Below are positions 37,122 through 45,449 of a DNA stretch of 64,000 nucleotides, one piece after another (position 1 is the stretch's first letter; each line of letters begins with the position of its first letter). The DNA is from Janthinobacterium agaricidamnosum (GTDB lineage: Bacteria > Pseudomonadota > Gammaproteobacteria > Burkholderiales > Burkholderiaceae_D). A program made the position numbers and the translations under genes. Where the stretch lies: positions 2,790,001 through 2,854,000 of the forward strand of contig NZ_CP033019.1 of the NCBI RefSeq assembly GCF_003667705.1, in the 5' to 3' direction. Under the pieces are notes generated by a model, which did not search any database, was not told where the DNA came from, and saw nothing but the letters and a program-made list of their open reading frames with translations.

Positions 37122-37462
37122 GAAGGCATCCCAGGACATGACGGCCTCAATGGCGGCGAATGGGTCGCGGCCCGACTGTTTGGCGTCAACCAGCACCTGG
37201 CCGATGCGTCCGCACAGGCGCGCCTTGGCATTGATCGCCATGCCGGACGCCTGGAACTGCTGCTGATGCTTGTTCTGGGCAGCATTAAACAGCTTGCCCA
37301 TAATGCGCTCGTGCAGGTCGATGATTTCGTCGGTGACGGTGGCCATGCCCTCGATAACTTAGCCAGGTCGGCAGGCGTCATCTGGCCGCCCTCGCGGGCA
37401 ATCTTGAGCAGACGGTTCTGGTGAGCCAGCATTGCATCCAGTTCCGGCCGCAGGGTATAGCT
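37113..37462 (-). pseudogene. Tn3-family transposase internal fragment
   Basis: Minus-strand segments LRPELDAMLAHQNRLLKIAR, REGGQMTPADLAKLS and ATVTDEIIDLHERIMGKLF, then GRDPFAAIEAVMSWDAF, are internal parts of Tn3-family TnpA. The first is in a different frame from the others, with a short deletion near 37350. Both ends are missing. It indicates that the neighbouring lead-resistance genes were carried by a Tn3-type transposon. Confidence 0.72.
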
Positions 37463-38538
37463 CAACCGGACAATTCGCCTTCTGCGGTTACACCTCTTTG
37501 GATTACAACTACCAAAAGCAAGCAGACGGCTCCGGCAGAAATTGCCACATCGGCGACATTGAAGGCGGGCCAGTGCGCGAGCCGCCAATGGAAGTCGAGG
37601 AAATCAACAACCTGTCCACGCAACACGCGATCCGCGACATTGCCAAGCGCACCACCAAGAATCAGGCTGTAGCCCGCCGCTTCAAGCCGTGGCCGTTGCT
37701 GGCACAGCATGCGTCCCAGCCAAACAGAAACGGCCAGACCCAGCGTGATGAAGAAGTAACGTTGCCAGCCGCCGGCATTCGCCAAGAAGCTGAATGCCGC
37801 GCCGGGATTCAGAACATGGACAAAGTTGAAGAAGGTGGTGACTTCGACCTGCTCACCGTAGGCAAACGTGCGGGTGATGGCGAACTTCGCGAGCTGATCG
37901 GTCATGACAGCGCTGGCGGCCATTGCAAACCAGATCCAAGTCGATGTGCGGCGAGGCAATTGCCACACAGGGGCAGCCAGCAGGGTCAGCCGCCCGGTGA
38001 GCGCCGAGCAACTTAATCCTAATACCCACCCCGCCAGCACATCGGCTGGAAAGTGCATTCCGGCTGCGATGCGCGACCAGCCGACCAGCATGGCGTACAG
38101 CATTAAACCGATGTGGCCACGACGGCCCATCAAAGGCCAGAGCGCGCCGCCCACCAGCGCGCCATAGGTAGCATGCCCGCTGGGCAGGCTGTAGTGCTGC
38201 TCAATCTCACCGATGACGCGTACCAGGTCGCCGAGAACGGCAGGCGGGCGTGGAAAGTCAAGCCATAGCTTCAAGACGGTGGTGACCAGGAAAGCCAGCA
38301 AAACGGCCGCGCTAAATCCAATAAGGCGGCGCAGAACGACCGCGCCACGCGCCGGGTTGGTGGCCAACTTCGACCACCGCCACAAACCCAGCATCATCAG
38401 CGGCGCTGTCCAGTAACTCCCCACGAGGCTGAAGAACCACGCTAGCTGCCCCAGCGTGGCTGGTGTACCCGTGTTGATGGCTTGAAACAACGCGATGTTC
38501 AGGCCACCCCAGTCATAGAGAAAGAATTTCCAGCTCAT
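37462..38538 (-). CDS. pbrBC: PbrBC: PAP2 phosphatase fused to signal peptidase II
   Basis: The 358-aa protein has two parts. The first (about residues 1-190) is a PAP2 undecaprenyl-pyrophosphate phosphatase with KLWLDFPRPP, SLPSGHATYG and SRIAAGMHFPADV. The second (about 195-350) is LspA-like lipoprotein signal peptidase with DQLAKFAITR, GAAFSFLAN, GGALGNVADR and FNVADVAIS, which hold the two catalytic Asp residues. PbrB in Cupriavidus is thought to release phosphate that precipitates exported Pb(II), and PbrC processes lipoproteins. Fused PbrBC proteins are known. Its ATG overlaps the pbrA stop (ATGA), so it is co-translated with pbrA. It looks intact. Confidence 0.9.
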   Translation of the reverse strand: MSWKFFLYDWGGLNIALFQAINTGTPATLGQLAWFFSLVGSYWTAPLMMLGLWRWSKLATNPARGAVVLRRLIGFSAAVLLAFLVTTVLKLWLDFPRPPAVLGDLVRVIGEIEQHYSLPSGHATYGALVGGALWPLMGRRGHIGLMLYAMLVGWSRIAAGMHFPADVLAGWVLGLSCSALTGRLTLLAAPVWQLPRRTSTWIWFAMAASAVMTDQLAKFAITRTFAYGEQVEVTTFFNFVHVLNPGAAFSFLANAGGWQRYFFITLGLAVSVWLGRMLCQQRPRLEAAGYSLILGGALGNVADRVLRGQVVDFLDFHWRLAHWPAFNVADVAISAGAVCLLLVVVIQRGVTAEGELSG

Positions 38539-40936
38539 CTGCGCAACAGCCTCAGGCCATTGCCAACGACGAGCAAGCTAGCCCCCATATCAGCAAACAC
38601 AGCCATCCACATGGTCGCGTGACCCGTGAAGGTAAGCACCAGAAACACTGCCTTGATGCCAAGGGCCAGTACAATGTTTTGCATCAGCACCTGCGCCGTC
38701 GCACGCGACAGGCGCACGAACGTCGGAATCTTGCGCAGGTTGTCGTCCATCAGGGCCACATCGGCGGTCTCGATTGCGGTATCCGTGCCAGCAGCCCCCA
38801 TTGCAAAGCCGATGTCCGCTCGTGCCAAGGCCGGGGCATCATTGATTCCATCACCGACCATGCCAACCTTGCCGTTTCTGGCAAGTTTCTCAACTTCGCG
38901 CAGTTTGTCGTCTGGGAGCAGGTTGCCTTGCGCACGGTTGATTCCGGCTTGTGCGGCAATGGCCTGTGCCGTATGGGGGTTATCGCCGGTCAGCATCATG
39001 GTTTTGATGCCCAGTGCATGCAGCTCTGCAATGGCGTTCCTGCTGCTGTCCTTGATGGTGTCCGCTACGGCGAATAAGGCATGTACCTCCTTTGCGCCTA
39101 CCAACATCACGACGGTCTTGCCCGCGGTTTCCAGCGCAGCGATGCGCTGTCCCAGCTCTGGAGTGCTCTGTCCCAGCTCTTCGAGCATCCGGTGGTTGCC
39201 AAGATGGTAGGTCTCCCCGTTGATTTTACCTTGCGCACCCCGACCGGGCAACGCGCTGAACTCGGCTACGTCGAATAGGGCAACTGCATCAGTCTGCGCG
39301 GCCTGTGCCACCGCTTTGGATACAGGATGGTCGGAGCGGGCAGCCAGACTGGCAGCGATGCTGCGGCTGTCCAAGGCGAGTGTATTGCCCCATGCGACGA
39401 AATCGGTCTGTGCGGGCTTGCCGTGTGTGATCGTGCCGGTCTTGTCCAAAGCCAGCCAGCGCAGCTTGCGGCCTTCTTCCAGATAGACGCCGCCCTTGAT
39501 GAGAATGCCGTGGCGGGCGGCAGCGGCCAAGCCGCTGACAATGCTGACCGGTGTAGAGATTACTAGTGCGCATGGGCAGGCGACCACCAACAGAACCAAT
39601 GCACGGTAGATCCAGTCGAGCCATGCCGCACCCATGAACAGCGGCGGCAACAACGCAACGGCGATGGCAACGCCAAACACAATGGGTGTGTACCAGCGGG
39701 CGAACTGATCGACAAAACGTTGGGTTGGTGCACGGCTCCCCTGAGCAGCCTCAACCGCGTGAATGATGCGGGCTAGTGTGGAGTGGCTGGCTACAGCGGT
39801 GACGCGGTACTCGAATGAACCGGATTCGTTTATGGTGCCAGCGAACACCGAATCACCGGGGCCTTCTCGACCGGGAGGCTTTCACCCGTGATCGGGGCTT
39901 GGTTTACGGCAGAGCGGCCTTCCAGCACCTCACCATCAAGGGCGATGCGCTCACCCGGCTTGACCCGGACGCGGCTTTCAATGGCAATTTGCTTTGCACT
40001 CACCTCCCTCCATGTACCGTCAATCTGTTGCACCGTGGCCAGTTCCGGGGTCAGGTCGAGCAGGCCACGGATTGCGTTGCGGGCGCGATCCAATGACTTG
40101 GCTTCGATCACTTCGGCCAGCGCGAAGAGCACCATCACCATAGCCGCTTCGGGCCAGTGACCGATCAACATGGCACCCGTGACGGCAATCGACATCAGAG
40201 CGTTCATGTTGAGGTTACGGTTCTTGAGCGCAATCCAACCCTTCTTGTAGGTGGAGAGGCCGCCCGTGAAGACTGCGACCAGGGCCAAAGCGACGACCGA
40301 CCAATGATTGCCATTGTGGAACCAGTAGACCGCCTCGGCCGCCGATGCAGTTACCAACGAGATGCCCAGCGGCCACCAGTTGGTTGGCGCGGTCAAAGGA
40401 GAAGTGGATGGTGCGGCCTCGGTCGTGTCCATCACCTGCGCCTCAAATCCAAGCGTTTGCAGAGCCGCGAGCACGTCAGGTAGAGCTTGGTCAGCATGGC
40501 GTACCGACAGCGTGCGCTGCATCAGGTTGAAATCGAGATCGGCAACCCCAGCCACGGTGCCGAGCTTGTTGCGGATCAACGCTTCTTCGGTCGGGCAATC
40601 CATCTTGGCGATGGACAGCTTGGTCTTTTTTTCGGTCGATGCCTGATCCATGCGCACGGCTTGCATACCGATGGCCGTCAGCGCTTGCTCAACGGAAGAT
40701 AGCGAGGGCAATTCGTGCCGCACGGCTAAAGTGCGCTGCATCAAGTTGAAGTCGAGTCCGACTACGCCGGGCAGCCCGCCCAGCTTGCCTCGAATCAACG
40801 CCTCTTCCGTGGGGCAATCCATGTTCTCGATGCGATACACCGCTTGAGCCGATTCGGTTGTCTGCGGGACTTGTGTCGTGGGTTGGATGATCGGCTCAGT
40901 TGTGCAGCCACACCCCTTTGAAGCGCATTCGCTCAT
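38535..40936 (-). pseudogene. pbrA: PbrA/CadA-type P1B-2 ATPase with a single-base frameshift
   Basis: The gene starts at ATG 40936 behind GAAGGAG. The first frame has a Cys-rich head (CASKGCGC), two metal-binding repeats with MDCPTEEALI and the actuator motif TGES, ending at 39830. The second frame resumes at VFAGTINESG and has VACPCALVIS, LDKTGTITHG, SDHPVSKAV and GDGINDAPA. The family reads EKAPGDSVFAG at the junction; here GCCCCGGTGAT lacks one G (near 39864). The product would export Pb/Cd/Zn. It is therefore either a broken gene, a sequencing error in a G run, or a slippage site. PbrBC follows and PbrR is divergent. Confidence 0.85.
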
Positions 40937-40969
40937 GGATAACTCCTTCAAATGTTCTATACAATCTCA

Positions 40970-41000
40970 ATTAAAATCCCTATAGTCACTATAGAGTCAA
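40970..41000 (-). promoter_or_regulatory. PbrR-controlled pbrA promoter with MerR-type operator
   Basis: On the minus strand, a -35 TTGACT (41000-40995) and a -10 TTTAAT (40975-40970) are 19 bases apart, the over-long spacer typical of MerR-family activation. The spacer holds the perfect dyad CTATAGT-C-ACTATAG (40980-40994). This closely resembles the known pbrA promoter. Confidence 0.88.
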
Positions 41001-41021
41001 GTAATAAATGGAGATTGAGGC

Positions 41022-41456
41022 ATGGAAATCAGAATTGGCGATCTCGCCAAGCGCTCTGGGTGCGTGGCTGTGACCATCCGCTACTACGAAAAGGAAGGGC
41101 TGCTGCCGAAGCCGGCGCGAAGCGGTGGTAACTTCCGGCTGTACGGCGATGCTCACATTGAGCGCTTGCAATTCATTCGTCATTGCCGCTCGCTCGACAT
41201 GACGTTGAGCGAGATTCGGGCGTTGTTAGGTCTGAGAGACAACCCAACGCAGGATTGTGGCGAGGTTAATGTGCTACTGGACACCCATATCCAGCAAGTG
41301 GAAGTACGTGTGGAAGCGTTGTTGCAGTTGAGGCAATACCTGCTTGTTCTGCGCGAACAGTGTTCAGGTGCTCGCCCTGTGCAGGCATGCGGCATTTTGC
41401 AAGGGTTGGGCAATTGCAATTGCCATGTTGTAAGTGCCGAACAGTCAGCCATCTGA
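41022..41456 (+). CDS. pbrR: PbrR, MerR-family lead/cadmium regulator
   Basis: The 144-aa protein has the MerR winged-helix start (MEIRIGDLAKRSGCVAVTIR), a long dimerisation helix and Cys at positions 14, 79, 114, 123, 132 and 134. C14, C79 and C134 match the metal-binding cysteines of PbrR, and C114-SGARPVQ-AC fits its metal loop. It would bind the dyad in the 85-base gap before pbrA, bend it, and activate transcription when Pb(II) binds. The C-terminus NCNCHVVSAEQ lacks the His-rich tail of CadR, which favours PbrR over CadR. Confidence 0.9.
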   Translation: MEIRIGDLAKRSGCVAVTIRYYEKEGLLPKPARSGGNFRLYGDAHIERLQFIRHCRSLDMTLSEIRALLGLRDNPTQDCGEVNVLLDTHIQQVEVRVEALLQLRQYLLVLREQCSGARPVQACGILQGLGNCNCHVVSAEQSAI

Positions 41457-41467
41457 GCAAGCCAGGG

Positions 41468-41505
41468 CTTAACGTGCTTAATTTTCCGTTTTCTGAGATA
41501 CCCCC
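41468..41505 (-). repeat. Tn21-like terminal inverted repeat
   Basis: Read on the minus strand this begins GGGGGTATCTCAGAAAACGG and continues AAAATTAAGCACGTTAAG, close to the 38-bp Tn21-subgroup end (GGGG, TCTCAGAAAACGGAAAAT, AAGCACG, TAAG). The G-rich outer end faces right, so the transposon body lay to the left and included the pbr genes. No partner repeat was found left of the transposase fragment. Confidence 0.7.
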
Positions 41506-41690
41506 CATATGGGCAATAACTCGGTGCGGATAGCCGAACTGACTGAGCAGTATCGGTCGTGGGCGGCAGGTTTACGCATCAGATCGAGGCTCAGGCTGAT
41601 GGCCTTTACCAAACCCATCACTTCATTCGAATCGGCCCTGCATAAGGTGCTCAGTGGATACGCGCCTTCGGTACAGCCGCAGATGTGCGA

Positions 41691-42641
41691 TCACTTGCTC
41701 TCAGGAGGACGCAGATTTTGCTCGATGCGGTGCCGGTTAAAGGGATCTTCACTGTCGATGTAGCGGATGGCGGACTGGGCGTTTTTCCAGCCCACGTGCT
41801 CCATTAGCGTTTTGAGATCCCATCCATTGGCTGTTGCCCAGCTGGCAAAGCCGCGCCGCAGCGAGTGAGCGCTGTACAACTCAGGCGCATCAACGCCGGC
41901 TTCCTGCAGGATATTACGCAGGAGCGGTACCAGGCTATCGATGTTTAGTCCGTTATCGCTGATGTTGCCCCAGCGATCAATGGCACGAAACACCGGTCCA
42001 GCCGTCAATCTCGCCGCAGCGATCCATTCCTCATAAGCGCTGACCGGGCACAGGCGCGATAGCAACGGCACCTTGAAGTTGCCGCCCTTGAACTGGCGAT
42101 CACCTTTGGTGCGCGGCAAGAAGCAAGTCATCCCTTCACCTTGCGTGATGTGAACATGCTCAATTTGCAGGCGCGTCAACTCGTCGCCGCGAAACCCGCG
42201 CCAGAAACCAAGCAGAAACAACGCTTTGTTGCGGCGGTACCGCAGCTCGGTGCCCATTTCTCCCTGGGATTGCGCGGCGTCGACGTTGGCCGTCAACCAG
42301 TGCTCGACCAGCATGAGTTGATCGATCAGAAATGGTTTTGCCCGCTTTTCCTCGGCTGGATGCAGCGTCTGGATACCGCGCAAGACCTGGCGTACTACCG
42401 GAGCTTTGGTTGGGTCTGGAAAGCCTTGGTCGAGATGCCACTGAGCTAATGCGGCCAATCGCTGACGCAGGGTGTTGACGACATGTTTGCCGGCACGATC
42501 GGCCAGGTAGCGTGCCACGCTATCGGACGTCGCCGGCAAAAAACCACCCCATTCCACTTCAAAGTCGCGGATCGCGCTTTGATAGCTTTTTCGCGTGTTC
42601 TCGCGCGTGGCGGCCTGCAGAAAGAGGTCGATATTAGACAT
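41691..42641 (-). CDS. tnpS: TnpS-like tyrosine recombinase, copy 1
   Basis: I start at MSNIDLFLQAATRENTRKSY (ATG 42641), the start shared with the second copy, giving 316 aa. It has a SAM-like N-terminal domain and a catalytic domain with Arg in GFRGDELTRL, HSLRRGF, VGWKN and Tyr in IRYID. Together with the divergent tnpT gene it forms the cointegrate-resolution module of Tn4651-type Tn3 transposons, in which TnpS acts at an rst site lying between the two genes. The second copy at 57914-58864 is similar along its whole length. Confidence 0.85.
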   Translation of the reverse strand: MSNIDLFLQAATRENTRKSYQSAIRDFEVEWGGFLPATSDSVARYLADRAGKHVVNTLRQRLAALAQWHLDQGFPDPTKAPVVRQVLRGIQTLHPAEEKRAKPFLIDQLMLVEHWLTANVDAAQSQGEMGTELRYRRNKALFLLGFWRGFRGDELTRLQIEHVHITQGEGMTCFLPRTKGDRQFKGGNFKVPLLSRLCPVSAYEEWIAAARLTAGPVFRAIDRWGNISDNGLNIDSLVPLLRNILQEAGVDAPELYSAHSLRRGFASWATANGWDLKTLMEHVGWKNAQSAIRYIDSEDPFNRHRIEQNLRPPESK

Positions 42642-42776
42642 GGCATGACAAGGGAGAAAAAGCGGGCGGGTAACGCCGGCGTGTAGATCGTAGCGAGCGG
42701 CGTAACCAATTATGTCTGGCGCTATCGGCAAATGTACAACACACGCGGCCAAAATGGCACGAAAGCAGGTCTGACA

Positions 42777-42799
42777 CAGGATAACCTTATATTATCCTG
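42777..42799. other. Predicted rst core site, copy 1
   Basis: CAGGATAA and TTATCCTG, 8-bp inverted arms, flank a 7-base spacer CCTTATA between tnpS and tnpT. The same arms with spacing 7 occur between the second pair (57757-57779). This is the form of a tyrosine-recombinase crossover core, here probably that of TnpS. Confidence 0.68.
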
Positions 42800-42840
42800 C
42801 TTCAATTTCAAGGAAAAGTTGAGCTTGAATTTCGAGAAAA

Positions 42841-42867
42841 ATGGTATGTAATTACATGGTATGTAAT
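42841..42867. promoter_or_regulatory. Repeated motif before tnpT, copy 1
   Basis: ATGGTATGTAAT occurs twice in direct orientation 15 bases apart, with the palindrome TGTAATTACA across the first junction. It is 27 bases before the tnpT start and is conserved in the second module (57689-57715). It is a candidate TnpT-binding site or tnpT operator. Confidence 0.55.
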
Positions 42868-42893
42868 CCATCATCTTATTTCGTGGAGACGCC

Positions 42894-43937
42894 ATGGCCC
42901 GCGCCGGACTGTATCAATCGAATATCAAAAAAGCTCGCGATGCGTTGCTGGCGCAAGGGCGCTACCCGTCGGTTGACGCCGTTCGCGTAGCGTTGGGAAA
43001 CACCGGCTCCAAAACCACCATCCACAAGTACCTCAAGGAGCTGGAAACCGAGGACGGCGGCGGCGACGGCAAGCGCACCTCGGTAAGTGAAGCTTTGCAA
43101 GATCTGGTGGAGCGACTGGCCGCGCGGCTGCAGCAGGAGGCTGAGGAGCGGGTAGCAGCGGTCCGTGTCGATTCCGATGCGAAGGCTGCCGAGCATGCGG
43201 CGTCGCTGCAAGGTATCCAAAATGAGAATTCGCGGCTACGGGCTCGCGCGCTGGAACTGGAGATCTCCCTGCAGGAACAGATGGCGGCGCTCGTTGTCAG
43301 CCACGCCGATCATCAAAGGGAGTCGACCATGCGCCAGGTCACCGAACAGCAGGTGTCAGACCTCCAGCAGCGCCTTGCCGAGAATGAGGCGCACCGCCAA
43401 TCGCTGGAGGAAAAACACCAGCACGCGCGCCAAGCGCTGGAGCACTATCGCCAGTCGGTAAAGGAGCAGCGGGAAGCCGACATCCGACGCCACGAACAGC
43501 AGATCCAGCAAGTGCAGGCCGAACTGCGGCAGGCACAGCAGACGATCGCCGTGAAACAGGACGAAACGACCCGTCTGAACCAGGAAGGGGCGAAGCTGGT
43601 GGCGGATCTGTCCTACACGAAACTGGGCCTGTATGAGCAGTTGACGCAGAACCGTAAGCTGGAGCAGAAAATCGACACGCTGCAATCGCTGCACGTACAT
43701 GCCGCCGATACTGAGCACCAACTTGCCAGCAAAATTGCCGAGGCGAAATTGCTGGCTGAACAGTTGAGGGACGCCAACAACGGTATGGCGCCGCTGAAGG
43801 CGCAGGTCAGCGAGCTGGAGTTCATGTTCGCGCAGGCCAACGCCAAGGTTCAGGCGCAGGAGCAAATCGGCGAGCAGTTGCGAGCCTACCTCGACAAGAT
43901 CGCAGCCACCCCAGCAACCTCAAAGGCAGACCACTGA
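42894..43937 (+). CDS. tnpT: TnpT-like DNA-binding coiled-coil protein, copy 1
   Basis: The 347-aa protein has an N-terminal KfrA-type helix-turn-helix (ARDALLAQGRYPSVDAVRVA, then GSKTTIHKYLKELE). After that, about 280 residues of continuous heptad-rich coiled coil follow (for example EQQIQQVQAELRQAQQTIAV). In Tn4651-type elements TnpT binds the rst region and stimulates TnpS. The HTH is nearly identical to that of the copy at 56649-57662, while the coiled coil has diverged. It is divergent from tnpS with a 252-base gap. Confidence 0.82.
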   Translation: MARAGLYQSNIKKARDALLAQGRYPSVDAVRVALGNTGSKTTIHKYLKELETEDGGGDGKRTSVSEALQDLVERLAARLQQEAEERVAAVRVDSDAKAAEHAASLQGIQNENSRLRARALELEISLQEQMAALVVSHADHQRESTMRQVTEQQVSDLQQRLAENEAHRQSLEEKHQHARQALEHYRQSVKEQREADIRRHEQQIQQVQAELRQAQQTIAVKQDETTRLNQEGAKLVADLSYTKLGLYEQLTQNRKLEQKIDTLQSLHVHAADTEHQLASKIAEAKLLAEQLRDANNGMAPLKAQVSELEFMFAQANAKVQAQEQIGEQLRAYLDKIAATPATSKADH

Positions 43938-43974
43938 GTATCCGTCTATGATCAATGCCAGAATGCCAATTATA

Positions 43975-44039
43975 TAATCGTTTTTTGAGAAAAGGACCTT
44001 TTTGTAATCGTTTTTGAGTCAAATTAATTGTTTTTTGCG
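43975..44039 (+). repeat. Three near-direct repeats after tnpT
   Basis: TAATCGTTTTTTGAG (43975-43989), TAATCGTTTTTGAG (44005-44018) and TAATTGTTTTTTGCG (44025-44039) follow each other with spacings of 30 and 20 bases. They may be transposase-binding repeats near a lost transposon end. They are absent beyond the second tnpT. Confidence 0.5.
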
Positions 44040-44077
44040 TGCTTATGTCGATCAGTATCAGTCCATTCAGCGGCCGG

Positions 44078-44290
44078 CTAGCCGCAGCACCCACGCTGCA
44101 GTTGGATTGGCGGACATTTCACTGTGCCGTATGAACAGAAGACGCAACAGTCGCCGGCCTTCGGCCTCAACACGATGGCGCAGCCCGTACATTCATAATA
44201 GAACTGGCACGCATCGGTAGGCATGACTTCCTGCTTGCTTAGTCCGCAGTGCGGGCAGATCAGGGTCGATGTGAGAATTGCCTCGGCCAT
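44078..44290 (-). CDS. GDCCVxC-domain small Cys-rich protein
   Basis: I start at MAEAILTSTLICPHCGLSKQ (ATG 44290), giving 70 aa. It has a CPHC pair, an ECTGC pair and the signature GDCCVFCSYGTVKCPP. Proteins with this motif, some of them selenoproteins, are encoded in mercury-resistance operons and probably handle Hg(II) or another thiophilic metal. It lies directly behind merP (4-base gap), so it is the last gene of the mer unit. The exact function is unknown. Confidence 0.78.
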   Translation of the reverse strand: MAEAILTSTLICPHCGLSKQEVMPTDACQFYYECTGCAIVLRPKAGDCCVFCSYGTVKCPPIQLQRGCCG

Positions 44291-44294
44291 GGCG

Positions 44295-44570
44295 TTACTT
44301 CCCGACCGTGGACGGGAAGCCCGCATCGGCGGTCGCCTTGGTCAGCAGCGCGATATTGGCCTTGTCCGCATCCAGATGCACCGTTGCGGTCTTGTGCTCG
44401 AAATCGATCTTCACATCGCTCACACCTGGAACCTGCTCCAGCGCTTTTTTGACGGTGATCGGGCATGCCGGACAAGTCATATTCTGGATATTGAGGGTGA
44501 CGGTTTTCAGCGAACTGGCGAAAACCGATCCAGCCAGTAGCAGCGAGAAAATGAAGGTGGGGATGCGCAT
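44295..44570 (-). CDS. merP: MerP periplasmic mercury-binding protein
   Basis: I start at ATG 44570, giving 91 aa with a signal peptide (MRIPTFIFSLLLAGSVFASS). The HMA fold carries MTCPACPITVKKAL, with Cys33 and Cys36 as the Hg(II) ligands. MerP hands Hg(II) to MerT at the membrane. It lies 11 bases after merT. Confidence 0.92.
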   Translation of the reverse strand: MRIPTFIFSLLLAGSVFASSLKTVTLNIQNMTCPACPITVKKALEQVPGVSDVKIDFEHKTATVHLDADKANIALLTKATADAGFPSTVGK

Positions 44571-44581
44571 AGAATATCCTT

Positions 44582-44926
44582 TCAATAGAACAGCGGGGCA
44601 TACAAGGGGAATGCCAGCAGCAGTATCACTGGCAACGTAACGAGCCAGTACAGGATGCGTTGGCTCCTGATGACTCGATCTGCAGCGCACGCTTCACCCG
44701 GCGCGCAGGCGCGTCGGCGCACATAGAGATTGTAGAAGGCCAGGCCGAGAAGCAGCAGCGTCAGGCCGGTGAAATAAGGACTGTACAGCTCAAATGCGAT
44801 AAGGCGCGACGCCCAACCACCGCCGACGCCAAGCATCAGCAGGACGAGCGGGCCGGCGCAGCATGCGGATGCGCCAAGCGCCGCCAATACCCCAGCGGCC
44901 AGAGTGCCTTTCGTTCCGATCGTCAT
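44582..44926 (-). CDS. merT: MerT mercury transport membrane protein
   Basis: The 114-aa protein has three transmembrane helices. The first contains the CC pair (SACCAGPL, Cys22-Cys23), and the loop after helix 2 has the second Cys pair (ACAPGEAC). It imports Hg(II) from MerP to the cytoplasm, where MerA normally reduces it. No merA follows here. It is divergent from merR. Confidence 0.92.
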   Translation of the reverse strand: MTIGTKGTLAAGVLAALGASACCAGPLVLLMLGVGGGWASRLIAFELYSPYFTGLTLLLLGLAFYNLYVRRRACAPGEACAADRVIRSQRILYWLVTLPVILLLAFPLYAPLFY

Positions 44927-44962
44927 GGCGATTCCAATTGGTTTTACACGAGAATAGGATAA

Positions 44963-44987
44963 ACTCCGTACATAGATACGGAGTCAA
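44963..44987 (-). promoter_or_regulatory. mer promoter/operator
   Basis: The dyad ACTCCGTA - CATAGA - TACGGAGT (44963-44984) overlaps the -35 box TTGACT of the merT direction (44987-44982). It is the classical mer operator form, with an elongated spacer to a -10 around TTATCC/TATCCT. It lies in the 65-base gap between merT and merR. Confidence 0.88.
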
Positions 44988-44991
44988 GTGC

Positions 44992-45390
44992 ATGATCGAG
45001 AAAATGACCATCGGCCGTTTGGCCGGCGCCGCCGGCGTGAACGTGGAAACAATCCGGTTTTACCAGCGTAGCGGGCTAATCGACGAACCGGCGCGGCCGC
45101 ACGGAGGCTACCGGACCTATGGAGAAGAAGACATTCGTCGGATTCGGTTCATCAAGCGCGCGCAGCTACTTGGCTTCACGCTCGATGAAATTACGAGCTT
45201 GCTCAAACTGGAAGGTTCGCTGGCCTGCGTCGGCACGCGCAATCTGGCTGCCAGGAAGCTTGCCATGGTGGAGTCCAAATTGGCCGATCTGCAGACGATC
45301 AAAATCGCTCTCACAGGCATGGTTGCACGGTGCGACAACGAGGAACGGGACGAATGCTGCCCAATCATTCAGGCGCTGATCAACGACTGA
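44992..45390 (+). CDS. merR: MerR mercury regulator
   Basis: From ATG 44992 the protein is 132 aa. It has the winged-helix start (MTIGRLAGAAGVNVETIRFY) and Cys79, Cys114 and Cys123. Their spacings (35 and 9) are the same as those of C82, C117 and C126 in Tn501 MerR, so Hg(II) sensing is well supported. An extra Cys122 stands next to the last ligand. It is divergent from merTP across the operator. Confidence 0.92.
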   Translation: MIEKMTIGRLAGAAGVNVETIRFYQRSGLIDEPARPHGGYRTYGEEDIRRIRFIKRAQLLGFTLDEITSLLKLEGSLACVGTRNLAARKLAMVESKLADLQTIKIALTGMVARCDNEERDECCPIIQALIND

Positions 45391-45449
45391 AATGCAAATC
45401 CTTGTAGCCCAGACACGAAAAGCCGTTGCGGCCGAGCTGTACTACCATA

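Noticed and set aside
37017..37424. A 135-codon plus-strand frame starting with a metal-binding motif
   Set aside because: It is a chimera: a CadA N-terminal remnant fused to the reverse complement of a Tn3 transposase fragment.
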